Shown: piece after piece, positions 1 through 7,836 of the stretch
How the letters are laid out: each line of letters begins with the position of its first letter
How positions within the stretch are numbered: the stretch's first letter is position 1
From: Bacteroidota bacterium
GTDB taxonomy: Bacteria > Bacteroidota > Bacteroidia > Flavobacteriales > Schleiferiaceae
Direction: 5' to 3'
NCBI GenBank assembly: GCA_024742495.1
Contig: JANSYJ010000001.1
Span: 1-64,000, forward strand
Length of the DNA stretch: 64,000 nucleotides
Translations under genes and position numbers: made by a program
The notes under the pieces: generated by a model
What the model was told of the DNA's origin: nothing
The model's input: only the letters and a program-made list of their open reading frames with translations
Database searches by the model: none

Positions 1-318
1 AGCGCGATTCCTTCCTGGATCGATCCGCCCGTCAAAGTCGTCCACCCTTAAGCAGCCTTCGGTCAAAATAAGTGTCAAGAATGTCAAGTTTCTAATTTGC
101 AGATTCAGCGCAAAACAGTCAAGCCGATATGGGCTGCGAACCGGATTTATTATGACGCAATGTTGTCATTAAAACGGTCCGTTTTTTTATGTCCTGTTGG
201 CCTTTCAAAAAAATCCAAAAGCGTCCTTTTTTCAAAGCCTGACTGGTCAAATCAAGATGTAACTATACGAAGTGCTTTTCCAGTTCAACTGCACGGTGTG
301 GTGAACGATAAATGCTAA
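1..318 (-). repeat. ORF-less cassette type B, copy B1 (partial)
   Basis: This is the right part of a type B gene-less cassette that runs off the window. It matches 6324-6792, 9731-10199 and 10681-11139 and ends at a G|TT cassette junction at 318/319. It carries several same-strand GTCA motifs. A TTG-started frame at 97-318 on the plus strand is broken by an A-tract length change in copies B2 and B3, so I do not call a gene. Confidence 0.75.
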
Positions 319-372
319 CGTTTCAGCTATGCGCAGTGTCCCGAAGGGCATTGCGCATAGGTGCTGTTGTGC
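319..372 (-). repeat. attC-like recombination site of the CdiI cassette
   Basis: On the minus strand the site runs from R'' GCACAAC through inverted arms built on CTATGCGCA/TGCGCATAG, with a CCCTTCGGG centre, to the G|TT cut at 318/319. The start of the same cassette at its other end reads GTTGTGC, the exact complement of R''. This is the arrangement expected of an excisable integron cassette. The site is about 54 bp and closely resembles 5553-5606. Confidence 0.8.
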
Positions 373-783
373 TCAGTTATTTTTTTCTTCAATTTTTCTT
401 TTAATTCTTTCAAACCGTTTCCAACCAATTATATTTTCGATTTCCATTTGTTTTTGGTCAAGAAGATCCAAAGTCGTTTTATGCAGTTCAGGACTTCTTT
501 TAAAAATTTCATCGCTGAAAAAGTCAATGCTTTCGAGAAATGAACTTCCGTCATAATCGTCTTCTTCCGAAATGTCATTGTCCATTCGTTTCAAAACCAT
601 TGGCATAAGGTATTCCGAACCTATGTCCTGAATCAGAAGGGTTATAATTTGGTGAATCTGAAGGTCTTTTAGTTTAATCTTTCTATATCTATGACATCCT
701 TCCACCAATCCTGACGGATATTCATTTTGGTCTGGCCAAAAATCGTTTTCAAGTTCCTGTATTGACTTTTCTTTCGTATCCAT
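373..783 (-). CDS. CdiI-type immunity protein (contact-dependent inhibition immunity family)
   Basis: This 136-residue acidic cytosolic protein resembles the CdiI_2-type immunity family. An ELENDFWP motif lies near residues 11-18, then GCHRYR near 29-34, then an alpha-helical core containing a YLMPMVLKRM-like segment. Proteins of this family are thought to bind and neutralise the toxic C-terminus of contact-dependent inhibition effectors. No matching toxin gene is present. The ATG at 783 lies 18 nt after the cassette junction, and the stop abuts the attC. The cassette (319-800) has no obvious promoter of its own, so expression may depend on upstream cassettes or the recombinase promoter. The family call is from remembered motifs. 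Confidence 0.65.
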   Translation of the reverse strand: MDTKEKSIQELENDFWPDQNEYPSGLVEGCHRYRKIKLKDLQIHQIITLLIQDIGSEYLMPMVLKRMDNDISEEDDYDGSSFLESIDFFSDEIFKRSPELHKTTLDLLDQKQMEIENIIGWKRFERIKRKIEEKNN

Positions 784-800
784 TTTCTAATTGAGCACAA

Positions 801-1277
801 CGTTAAGTGTAAACACTGAGCGGCTTACTCTTCATGTATTGTAAATATCCAAAATTTAATACGACTAAAAAACAGCATGGCGAAGCCGCAACCGTTACTT
901 GCCGTTTTGTGTTTACACACTGTTATCGTGCGTGCATTATTTTTTTTCTAATCAGACCGAGAAATGATCCAGCTAAAGTTCCTGGTCTAGCCAATTATTT
1001 CCGAGCCGATTCTGGTCAGCCTGTTCTCAAAGCTTAATGTCAACATTGCGCGATGTGTGATTCGTCAAGATTATAGTCAAACGCCTTCTGCTTTTAGGCT
1101 GCAGGGTCAAGTCGAGCGGCCGCAAAACTGATGGTCAAAGCGAGTCCAACGGTAAACTGGTTTTCTCAAACTAAACCCAAAACGAATCAGGTCAAGGCCG
1201 CAATAATTGGCGAGCGGAGTTTAGAGGGCCCTTTTCAGAAAAAGCGTCTTGGGCCCGGTGCTGAGCATGCACGTTAA
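801..1277 (-). repeat. ORF-less cassette type A, copy A1
   Basis: This 477-bp gene-less cassette has an attC-like palindrome at 801-928. Its arms, GTGTAAACACTGA-CGGC and GCCGTTTTGTGTTTACAC, enclose a variable loop. The rest (929-1277) is non-coding and has repeated GTCA boxes, an imperfect GACCGAGAA/TTCTTGGTC inverted repeat and a GGGCCC-N19-GGGCCC hairpin near its start on the minus strand. It is one of seven copies in this window. Confidence 0.85.
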
Positions 1278-1401
1278 CGGTTTGCATATGGCTTGTGGCG
1301 GTTTCGAAGCACTTTCCTGTCTACCGAAACCAAAGCTGGCTAAGGAGCGAAAACCTTGCTGACAGCCGTTCACCCGCCATAAGCTATATGCTGTGTTACC
1401 T
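1278..1401 (-). repeat. attC-like site of the EF-Tu-domain cassette
   Basis: Minus-strand R'' AGGTAAC and the cassette-start R' GTTACCT are exact complements. The arms ATATAGCTTATGGCGG and CCGCCACAAGCCATAT enclose a large structured loop. The TAA of R'' provides the stop codon of the gene that precedes it on the minus strand. Confidence 0.8.
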
Positions 1402-2052
1402 GCTAGCTTTTTTTAATTTTTCGTTTTTTATCTGCTTAATAATTCCGGTTCCAATAACAGTCGCTCCTTCTCTAAATTCAAACTCCATATTCTCGTTCAA
1501 TTTATTTGCGAAAAAGTCTGCTGAAAGAATTTTTATTTCTGCTTCGACCGTGTCGCCAGGAAAAACAAGTTCTCTGTCAATAAAGGTTTGTTGACCCAAA
1601 GTCTGCATTTCTTCAAAATCAAATTTCACCTGCGGTCTATAACCTGATTTAGCAGCTGTTTTTCGTCCACCTTGTTCCGCAGTCTTGTATGTCAGTGTTG
1701 CTATAAAATCAGCCTTTGAATTGTCAAACTCAAATTTGTTGTTGTGGAAATATTCCCAAGCATAACTTTCGATTTCACCACCTGTCAGTTCATTGCCGTT
1801 TTCATCTTCAATTTTATATGCTTCTTGTCGTTCTCCAATTTGAGCTTCACCGTCAAGTGCTAACAAGGTTGTATAAAATGCATCTCGTAGAACACCGTTC
1901 AATATTTGTCGAATTTTTTCAGTCTTCTGCTCGTCAAGTTTTAAGTCCTTAATCAGTTTAGAAACATCAATGTTGCTGTCTGAGTTTAGATATAAGTCCA
2001 CAAGGGATTTTCGTTCTAAATAAAAATTCTTTGCAAATTCTTCAGGTGTCAT
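1396..2052 (-). CDS. Cassette protein with a C-terminal EF-Tu domain 3-like module
   Basis: This 218-residue soluble protein is in two parts. Residues 1-105 are an unrecognised helical domain. Residues from about 110 to 212 align by eye with EF-Tu domain 3. The shared motifs are EQGGRKT (EF-Tu EGGRHT), GYRPQVKF (GYRPQFYF), VFPGDTVEAEI (VMPGDNVxxxV) and FREGATVIGTGII (IREGGRTVGAGVV). There is no GTPase domain, so it cannot be an elongation factor. It may mimic or bind partners of EF-Tu, or compete with effectors that recruit EF-Tu; this is inference. The ATG at 2052 opens the cassette gene, and its stop is supplied by the attC. The N-terminal family is unknown to me. Confidence 0.7.
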   Translation of the reverse strand: MTPEEFAKNFYLERKSLVDLYLNSDSNIDVSKLIKDLKLDEQKTEKIRQILNGVLRDAFYTTLLALDGEAQIGERQEAYKIEDENGNELTGGEIESYAWEYFHNNKFEFDNSKADFIATLTYKTAEQGGRKTAAKSGYRPQVKFDFEEMQTLGQQTFIDRELVFPGDTVEAEIKILSADFFANKLNENMEFEFREGATVIGTGIIKQIKNEKLKKASR

Positions 2053-2098
2053 TCTATCTGTTGTGTGGTCTTTTTAGCTTGCAGGTAACGTTAAGTGT

Positions 2099-2567
2099 AA
2101 ACACTGAACGGCTTACTCTTCATGCCTTGTAAATATCCAAAATTTAAAAGCGACTAAAAAACGGCATGGCGAAGCCGCTAATGTTACTTGCCGTTTTGTG
2201 TTTACACACTGTTATCGTGCGTGCATTATTTCTTTTTTCTAATCAGACCAAGAAATGACCCAGCTAAAATTCTTGGTCTAGCCAATTATTTCCGAGCCGA
2301 TTCTAGTCAGCCTTTTCGCAAAGCTTATTGTCAACATTGCGCGATGTGTGATTCGTCAAGATAATAGTCAAACACCTTTCGCTTTTAGGCTGCAAGGTCA
2401 AGTCGAGCGGCCACAAAACGGATGGTCAAAATGAGTCCTACGGAAGATTGATTTGCTCAATCCAAACCCAAAACGAGTCAGATCAAGGCCGCATAATTGG
2501 CGAGTGAATTCTGGAGGGCCCTTTTAAGAAGAAGCGTCTTGAGCCCGGTGCTGAGCATGCACGTTAA
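2099..2567 (-). repeat. ORF-less cassette type A, copy A2
   Basis: This 469-bp type A gene-less cassette has its attC-like palindrome at the left end and its G|TT junctions at 2098/2099 and 2567/2568. One arm of the GGGCCC hairpin has changed to GAGCCC, so that stem is not strictly kept. It lies directly beside copy A3. Confidence 0.85.
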
Positions 2568-3045
2568 CGTTAAGTGTAAACATTGAACGGCTTACACTTC
2601 ATGTCTTGTAAATATCCAAAATTTAAAAACGATTAAAAAACGACATGGCGAAGCCGCGACCGTTACTTGCCGTTTTGTGTTTACACACTGTTATCGTGCG
2701 TGCATTATTTTTTTTCTAATCAGACCGAGAAATGACCCAGCTAAAATTCTTGGTCTAGCCAATTATTTCCGAGCCGATTCTGGTCAGCCTTATCGCAAAA
2801 CTTAATGTCAATATTGCGCAATGTGTGACTCGTCAAGATTATAGTCAAACGCCTTCCGCTTTTAGGCTGCAAGGTCAAGTCGAGCGGCCGCAAGACGGAT
2901 GGTCAAAACCAGTCTAACGGAAAACTGGTTTGCCCAATCCAAACCCAAAACGAGTCAGGTCAAGGCCGCAATAATTGGCGAGTGAATTTTAGCGGGCCCT
3001 TTTCAGAAGAAGTGTCTTGGGCCCGGTGCTGAGCATGCACGTTAA
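2568..3045 (-). repeat. ORF-less cassette type A, copy A3
   Basis: This 478-bp type A gene-less cassette is in direct tandem with A2. GTCA-type boxes occur in one orientation near 2783, 2807, 2832, 2844, 2874, 2902, 2954 and 2960. Several are spaced about 25-29 bp apart. On the minus strand they read TGAC or TTGAC. No gene is visible. Confidence 0.85.
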
Positions 3046-3107
3046 CGTCTCTTGTATGGTGCGTTTGCATCCCGCAGGGTGCACATGCACCATACAAATT
3101 GTTATGT
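3046..3107 (-). repeat. attC-like site of the HAD cassette
   Basis: The site has arms TTGTATGGTGC and GCACCATACAA around a CCCTGCGGGATGC centre. R'' ACATAAC matches the cassette start GTTATGT at the 4029/4030 junction. The TAA within R'' is the stop codon of the HAD gene. It belongs to the short attC class shared with 4987-5046 and 8933-8993. Confidence 0.8.
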
Positions 3108-3563
3108 TCTTTTTTTAATTTTTTCGATTGCAAGTTCAAATTTTACCGAGTCAAACCCTTTTTGCAATTCAGTTAATATTAAGTAATCCTTATAGTTTTC
3201 ATTCAGTCCGTTTAATGATTTATCATCATCAATTATCAAGAAATTGGAAACCTTAAACTCCTCAATAAATCTTGTGATTTCATCTTTTCTAGTCTTGCAC
3301 TCTTGATACTCAGGTAAAAACCCTTTGATCTCTTTTTCAATACTTCGATTTTTAAAAATTCCGTTGAATTCTGCTAATGTCTTAACCGTTCTCCTTGTCG
3401 AACTCAACCAAATTTCGAAATCAGATTGTGATAAAAGTTTGTTTAGATTATCTACACAATTCACGTTGAATTTAGAATATCCGTCAGGATCTATTTCATC
3501 GGCTTTCCAAATAGGTGTTGTAATTAAAACTCCATCTAAATCCAATATTAAAATTGTTACCAC
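3102..3563 (-). CDS. HAD-superfamily small hydrolase domain protein
   Basis: This 153-residue protein begins with the HAD motif I LDLDGVLI at about residues 7-14, containing the nucleophile and acid/base aspartates. Motif II is the WLSSTRR segment near residues 52-58, and an acidic IIDDDKSLNG segment near 114-123 fits motif IV. No cap domain is evident. The layout resembles the small HAD domains found in RNA-repair (Swiss Army Knife) proteins, where they act as phosphatases; this is family recollection. The GTG start shares its G with the TAG that ends the reading frame upstream, which suggests translational coupling. The stop lies inside attC R''. The substrate cannot be told. Confidence 0.65.
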   Translation of the reverse strand: MVTILILDLDGVLITTPIWKADEIDPDGYSKFNVNCVDNLNKLLSQSDFEIWLSSTRRTVKTLAEFNGIFKNRSIEKEIKGFLPEYQECKTRKDEITRFIEEFKVSNFLIIDDDKSLNGLNENYKDYLILTELQKGFDSVKFELAIEKIKKRT

Positions 3564-3721
3564 TAATCATTTATTTTTATTAGAACGGTCAATTCCTCAA
3601 TTCTATTAGAATCTAATTCATCCCAATGAGGACTCTTAAAGGATTGTGACCAAAACTTCTTTAATCCACGATACAATGGAAGTACGATTTCGTCAAAACC
3701 TCCAATAATTTCTTTAGTTAT

Positions 3722-4012
3722 TTATGTTGGGCTATCAAACTCATCAGACTCCAATATGGTTACTTTGTATTGTCCATCGGTTATCATCAATTGTAAATAA
3801 TAACAATAAGGCTCTAAATGCCATATAATTCGATTGGGTTCTTTAATTCCTTTACTAATTTGAATTAAAGCGTCACAAAGTTGAACCATTGGGTCAAGAG
3901 GAACATCAGAAATCTCAAGCTCTAATTGATAATCCCTATAATTGAGCTTTGCTGGCAACCAACCGTGCTCAGGGATTCCAAATTCTATTTTTATTCTTCC
4001 TTTTTCCGTCAT
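3722..4012 (-). CDS. Unknown cassette protein, probably truncated by an in-frame TAA
   Basis: This 96-residue product starts at ATG 4012 and is not assigned to a function. It contains HGWLPAKLNY near residues 16-25 and PLDPMVQLCDALIQI near 38-52. The TAA at 3722-3724 looks like a nonsense mutation. The same frame stays open for 52 further codons (ITKEIIGGFDEIVLPLY ... IKIND) to a TAG at 3563-3565, and these have normal protein composition but no ATG. The full product would be about 149 residues and would end 1 nt inside the start of the HAD gene, as in a coupled two-gene cassette. It is either a pseudogene or a site of stop-codon readthrough; mutation is simpler. Confidence 0.55.
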   Translation of the reverse strand: MTEKGRIKIEFGIPEHGWLPAKLNYRDYQLELEISDVPLDPMVQLCDALIQISKGIKEPNRIIWHLEPYCYYLQLMITDGQYKVTILESDEFDSPT

Positions 4013-4029
4013 CGATTAATTGAACATAA

Positions 4030-4507
4030 CGTTAAGTGTAAACACTGAACGGCTTACACTTCATGTCTTGTAAATATCCAAAATTTAAAAACGACTAATA
4101 AACGGCATGGCGAAGCCGCGACCGTTACTCGCCGTTTTGTGTTTACACACTGTTATCGTGCGTGCATTATTTTTCTTCTAATCAGACCAAGAAATGAACC
4201 AGCTGAAATTCTTAGTCTAGCCAATTATTTCCGATCTGATCCTAGTCAGCCTTTTCGCAAAGCTTTATGTCAACAATGCGCGATGTGTGATTCGTCAAGA
4301 TTATAGTCAAACACTTTCCTCTTTTAGGCTGCAAGGTCAAGTCGAGCGGCCCCAAAACTGATAGTCAAAACGAGTCCAACGGAAAACTGATTTGCGCAAA
4401 CCAAACCCAAAACGAGTAAGGTCAAGGCCGCAATAATTGGCGAGTGAATTTTAGCGGGCCCTTTTCAGAAGAAGTGTCTTGGGCCCGGTGCTGAGCATGC
4501 ACGTTAA
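4030..4507 (-). repeat. ORF-less cassette type A, copy A4
   Basis: This 478-bp type A gene-less cassette, with attC-like palindrome at 4030-4158, is in tandem with A5. The GTCA box series and the GGGCCC hairpin are retained. No gene is visible. Confidence 0.85.
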
Positions 4508-4986
4508 CGTTAAGTGTAAACACTGAACGGCTTACACTTCACGTCTTGTAAATATCCAAAATTTAAAAACGACTAAAAAACAGCATAGCGAAGCCGCGAC
4601 CTTTACTCGCCGTTTTGTGTTTACATACTGTTATCGTGCGTGCATTATTTCTTTTTTCTAGTCAGACCGAGAAATGACCCCGCTAAAATTCTTGGTCTAG
4701 CCAATTATTTCCGAGCTGTTTCTGGTCAGCCTGTGCCCAAAGCTTAATGTCAACAATGCGCGTTGTGTGATTCGTCAAGATTATAGTCAAACACCTTCCG
4801 CTTTTAGGCAGCAATGTCAAGTCGAGCGGCCACAAAACGGATGGTCAAAATGAGTCCAACGGAAAACTGGTTTGCCCAATCCAAACCCAAAACGAGTCAG
4901 GTCAAGGCCGCATAATTGGCGAGTGAGTTTTAGAGGGCCCTTTTCAGAAGAAGCGTCTTGGGCCCGGTGCTGAGCATGCACGTTAA
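4508..4986 (-). repeat. ORF-less cassette type A, copy A5
   Basis: This 479-bp type A gene-less cassette starts at the GTTAACGTTAAG junction shared with A4. It differs from A4 by scattered substitutions, so the tandem pair is not a very recent duplication. No gene is visible. Confidence 0.85.
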
Positions 4987-5046
4987 CGGTTTGGCTATGA
5001 GCAGGAGCATCCCGCAGGGTGCTATTGCTTATAGGCTTTGTTAGCT
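4987..5046 (-). repeat. attC-like site of the interrupted 5154-5531 cassette
   Basis: R'' AGCTAAC and the cassette start GTTAGCT at junction 5552/5553 are complementary. The centre CCCTGCGGGATGC is shared with 3046-3107 and 8933-8993, while the arms differ. This suggests that the arm sequences change faster than the loop. Confidence 0.75.
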
Positions 5047-5153
5047 GCTGGCTTTTTTTCTTTTTTCGTTTCTGGTTTTATCTCAAAGTTGCTGTTCAAA
5101 TGGTATTTCCAGTCGTCAGTGAACTCTAAAAAGTATTTTCCGTCTTCTGTTGT

Positions 5154-5531
5154 CTAAATGATTCCTTCCCAACCACCTGCAATGTTGATCTCTTCCCAAT
5201 TTTCTATGAAGTCATCTGTTTTAATCCGAATTATTGGGTCGTCCCATGATAACCAAGTCAACAAAGTGTCATAGCCAGAAATTGAACTTTTCATTAGCCA
5301 TTCTTTGATTTCATTTTCATTTCCTTCATAGTCGAAAAAGAATTGGTGGTGATTATCAATGTCAGTCCAATCTATTTCGGAATGGTCTATATCCCAATTT
5401 TTTCCACTTGCTTTAATTCCAATACTTTTCAAATGGTCTGTAAATCTGCCATCTTTTCCTTGTAGTCCAATGGATTCAAGAAATGTCAGGTGGTCATACA
5501 GAAAATGCTTTTTGTTATCGTAGAATGTCAT
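5154..5531 (-). CDS. Unknown cassette protein, probably truncated by an in-frame TAG
   Basis: This acidic, Trp- and Asp-rich protein of 125 residues starts at ATG 5531. A longer TTG-started frame would run back across the neighbouring attC, so I reject it. I do not recognise a family. The TAG at 5154-5156 is followed in the same frame by 43 more sense codons (TTEDGKYFLEFTDDWKYHL ...) that look like real protein and run to a stop at 5022-5024 inside the attC. The full product would be about 169 residues. This is the second gene in the array with a late in-frame stop. Confidence 0.5.
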   Translation of the reverse strand: MTFYDNKKHFLYDHLTFLESIGLQGKDGRFTDHLKSIGIKASGKNWDIDHSEIDWTDIDNHHQFFFDYEGNENEIKEWLMKSSISGYDTLLTWLSWDDPIIRIKTDDFIENWEEINIAGGWEGII

Positions 5532-5552
5532 TTTTTTCCAGCTTGCAGCTAA

Positions 5553-5606
5553 CGCTTCAGCTATACGCATTGTCCCGAAGGGCATTGCGTATAGGTGCTG
5601 TTGTGT
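5553..5606 (-). repeat. attC-like site of the DUF4279/Imm32-like cassette
   Basis: R'' ACACAAC is complementary to the cassette start GTTGTGT at junction 6323/6324. The arms CTATACGCA/TGCGTATAG surround a CCCTTCGGG centre. It is a close relative of the CdiI cassette attC at 319-372. Confidence 0.8.
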
Positions 5607-5621
5607 GCAGTTTTTTTCTTT

Positions 5622-6065
5622 TTATTCATCGCTTAAAAGTCCGATTGTGTCTGCCTTGTAAAGGTCAAAATCAACTTCCGTATCGGTCTTACCCAGAAAG
5701 TCAATTGTCCTTTTGTTAAGTCCGAAATATGGTGTTGAAGCTTCAGGATTAATATCAATTTCAATTACAAATTGAAGTCGAGTTTCTAAATTCATTTCCA
5801 GTTTCAGTTGATTAATTACTTCAACCTTAGGTTCAAAAATGTCAATCAGTTTTTCAAGAGGAGTTTCCAAGTCGGTTTCATTTCCTACTTCTACTTGGTA
5901 ATTCCAAGCTGTAGACTTAGGAACAGGGTCTTTTTTTATCATAAGCGATGTCGGCTCAATCCCTAACTCCTTAGTAAGGATTTCTGTATCAAAGAAGTCA
6001 GAGACGAATGAGAAGTAGAGATAGTTATTGCACTCTGTTCCACTATATGTCAGTTTTTCGAACAT
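5622..6065 (-). CDS. DUF4279 domain protein
   Basis: This 147-residue protein has the layout of the DUF4279 family. An early strand leads to a KELGIEPTSLM segment near residues 35-45, then a STAWNYQVEV segment, a central DIFEPKVEVINQL helix, and a C-terminal DTEVDFDLY segment. The molecular function of the family is unknown, and members are frequent beside polymorphic-toxin immunity genes. I start it at ATG 6065, one nt after the stop of the upstream gene; an upstream TTG at 6077 would overlap that gene. The two genes share one cassette (5553-6323) and are probably co-translated. A toxin-related role is inference. Confidence 0.65.
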   Translation of the reverse strand: MFEKLTYSGTECNNYLYFSFVSDFFDTEILTKELGIEPTSLMIKKDPVPKSTAWNYQVEVGNETDLETPLEKLIDIFEPKVEVINQLKLEMNLETRLQFVIEIDINPEASTPYFGLNKRTIDFLGKTDTEVDFDLYKADTIGLLSDE

Positions 6066-6066
6066 C

Positions 6067-6300
6067 TTAATTTTCAACGTTGACCTCTATGTCAATAAAC
6101 TCTTCACGATTCCATTCGTCAAAGGAGTCCCGAAAATGCATGTGAATATTTTCTTGTTCATTTAATTCACTTCTGACTTTATCAAAAAAGTTGCACAGCT
6201 TTAGTAAATCTTTCTTTGATGAGTAAATTATCCCCCATTTTCCCTCTTCCGCCTTGGGTTCGTCTTCGTCACTATGTGTTTTTGATAAATATAGTTTCAT
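6067..6300 (-). CDS. Small Imm32-like putative immunity protein
   Basis: This acidic protein of 77 residues starts at ATG 6300; the longer frame reaching back to 6339 lacks an ATG. The central KDLLKLCNFFDKV helix followed by NIHMHFRDSFDEW and a C-terminal strand recalls the Imm32-type immunity fold, where a HMH segment precedes a Trp. The match is from memory and is modest. It is the first gene of a two-gene cassette and ends one nt before the DUF4279 start. Pairing of two small soluble proteins without a toxin is typical of cassette-borne immunity genes, but a different role is possible. Confidence 0.45.
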   Translation of the reverse strand: MKLYLSKTHSDEDEPKAEEGKWGIIYSSKKDLLKLCNFFDKVRSELNEQENIHMHFRDSFDEWNREEFIDIEVNVEN

Positions 6301-6323
6301 AAGTTTTGTTCTATTGCACACAA

Positions 6324-6792
6324 CGGCCAGTATAAGCACTGAACGGCTTACACTTCCTTTTGGTGAATATCCTAAATTTTAGCCGCAACCAAAAACAGCA
6401 TTGCGAAGATGTAAGCGCCGCCAGCCGTTTTGTGCTTATACAATGTTAGCATTTGTTCATTTTATTTAAAACGTTTAGCGCTACTTTTTCCTTGATCGAT
6501 CTGGCCGTCAGAATCGTCCACCCATAAGCAGCCTTCGGTCAAAATAGATATGGTCAGAGCCTAGCTTTCGATTTGCAGATTCAGCGCAAAACAGTCAAGT
6601 CGAGATGGGCTACGAACCGGATTTATTATGACGCAATGTTGTCATTAACACTGTCTGTTTTTTTATTTCCGGTTGGCCTTTCAAAAAATCCAAAACTGTC
6701 TTTTTTTCAAAGCCTGACTGGTCAAATCAAGATGTAATTATGCGAAGCGTTTTCCAGTTCAACTGCGCGCTGTGGTGAACGATAAATGCTAA
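6324..6792 (-). repeat. ORF-less cassette type B, copy B2
   Basis: This 469-bp gene-less cassette has its attC-like palindrome at 6324-6451 (arms GTATAAGCACTGAACGGC and GCCGTTTTGTGCTTATAC) and about 340 bp of non-coding sequence. Six or more same-strand GTCA boxes occur there. The attC shares CACTGAACGGCTTACACTTC with type A, so A and B are probably diverged relatives. Confidence 0.85.
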
Positions 6793-6917
6793 CGTCTCAA
6801 ATAAACGCAGGGCGGCTACCTGCGTGGCGCTATAAAGAAACGGAATGTTTCTCTGTCCACCTTAAACGCCCTACCGGAGCGGGATTAGAACCGCCTTGCG
6901 TTTATTTGTTGTTGTAG
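6793..6917 (-). repeat. attC-like site of the TPR cassette
   Basis: R'' CTACAAC is complementary to the cassette start GTTGTAG at junction 7704/7705. The arms AAATAAACGCAGGGCGG and CCGCCTTGCGTTTATTT enclose a large folded loop with CTACCGGAGCGGG. It is a close relative of the next site at 7705-7829, so the two cassettes share an attC class. Confidence 0.8.
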
Positions 6918-6926
6918 CCAGTTTTT

Positions 6927-7685
6927 TTATTTTTCAAATTCAAAGATTTTGTACTTGTACTTTTTCAGTTTTACAAGTTGAACCTCGGTAATCTTATTTC
7001 TACGTTTTAGTTTCTTCATTTTAGAAAATCTCTCTGTACGTTCAAGTATTTGGTAATAGGTCAAATAAAAGCTTTCGAAATTGTTAAGGTCATCATCAGT
7101 AGCATATCGCAATGCCTTACGAAAGTCCTGATAAGCTTGTTCAGGTTTGTTCTCGGTATGAAAGAAGTATTGTCCTCTAATGTAATAAGGTTGAAAGCTT
7201 TTAGGTTGTAAGTCAACTATCCTATTCAGGTCTTGATGAATATTTTCTTTTTCAAAATGATGCTTAATGCGTACGCTGAGAATTAATGTTACAAGATTAG
7301 AAGAATCTTGCTTGGTAGCTATTTCTATTAAGTCAACCGCCTCTTCGGAAGAATTGAAAAAGGCCGAGCCAGCAAGATATCTATAAGCTATTGGATAGAA
7401 GCCACTATCAAGTTCCAACGTCTTGCTGAAGGAAAACTTAATACTATCACTAATATTGGTGCCAAAGTCAGCGCGGCTTCCCTTAAGAAAGGTCAGACCT
7501 TTAAAATAATAAGTCTTAGGGTTAGTGCTGTCAAGTGCGATGGATCGGTTGAAATGAGAAAGGGCAGTTATATACTTACCGTCTTGATAATCTTTAATTC
7601 CATAATCCAAAATTTTTTCTGCAAGGCCAGAGTCTTGGCCCAAACAGTAAATGGGAAAAATGGCTATTAAGATGAATCTCGTCAT
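6927..7685 (-). CDS. Secreted TPR-repeat protein
   Basis: This 252-residue protein has an N-terminal signal-like hydrophobic stretch (residues 2-16, ending CLGQ). Tetratricopeptide-like repeats follow, clearest at residues 28-70 (GIKDYQDGKYITALSHFNRSI, then PKTYYFKGLTFLKG) and 165-195 (PYYIRGQYFF, then AYQDFRKAL). TPRs mediate protein-protein contacts; the partner is unknown. Export to the periplasm is predicted from the signal. The C-terminus is Lys-rich. It is the sole gene of cassette 6793-7704, with ATG 7685 close to the cassette start. It could be an assembly or scaffold factor, but no catalytic motif is seen. Confidence 0.65.
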   Translation of the reverse strand: MTRFILIAIFPIYCLGQDSGLAEKILDYGIKDYQDGKYITALSHFNRSIALDSTNPKTYYFKGLTFLKGSRADFGTNISDSIKFSFSKTLELDSGFYPIAYRYLAGSAFFNSSEEAVDLIEIATKQDSSNLVTLILSVRIKHHFEKENIHQDLNRIVDLQPKSFQPYYIRGQYFFHTENKPEQAYQDFRKALRYATDDDLNNFESFYLTYYQILERTERFSKMKKLKRRNKITEVQLVKLKKYKYKIFEFEK

Positions 7686-7704
7686 TTGGTCAAATTGGCT
7701 ACAA

Positions 7705-7829
7705 CGTCTTAAATAAACGCAGGGCGGCTTCGTCCGTGATTTTGTAAAGAAACGAAAGGTTTCCCTGTCTACCTTAAAGCCGCTACCGGAGCGGGATTAA
7801 AGCCGCCTTGAGTTTATTTTTTGTTGTGG
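7705..7829 (-). repeat. attC-like site of the lipoprotein cassette
   Basis: R'' CCACAAC is complementary to the cassette start GTTGTGG at junction 8452/8453. It has the same long-loop attC class as 6793-6917, with the motif CTACCGGAGCGGGATTA in both. Confidence 0.8.
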
Positions 7830-7836
7830 GCAGTTT

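Noticed and set aside
97-318. A 73-codon plus-strand frame in B1 that recurs as 69 codons in B4 (10930-11139)
   Set aside because: It has only a TTG start, is opposite to all cassette genes, and is broken by an A-tract length change in B2 and B3. Shared sequence is explained by the cassette repeat.
834-1037. Small frames inside type A cassettes
   Set aside because: They are not conserved among the seven copies, overlap the attC palindrome and lack protein-like composition.
3102-4012. HAD gene and its upstream frame as one long fused protein
   Set aside because: The TAG/GTG overlap changes reading frame, so they are two coupled genes rather than a fusion.
801-5046. Type A repeats as a CRISPR array or transposon
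   Set aside because: Units of ~478 bp with internal palindromes and G|TT ends do not fit CRISPR repeat-spacer structure. There is no transposase or target-site duplication.
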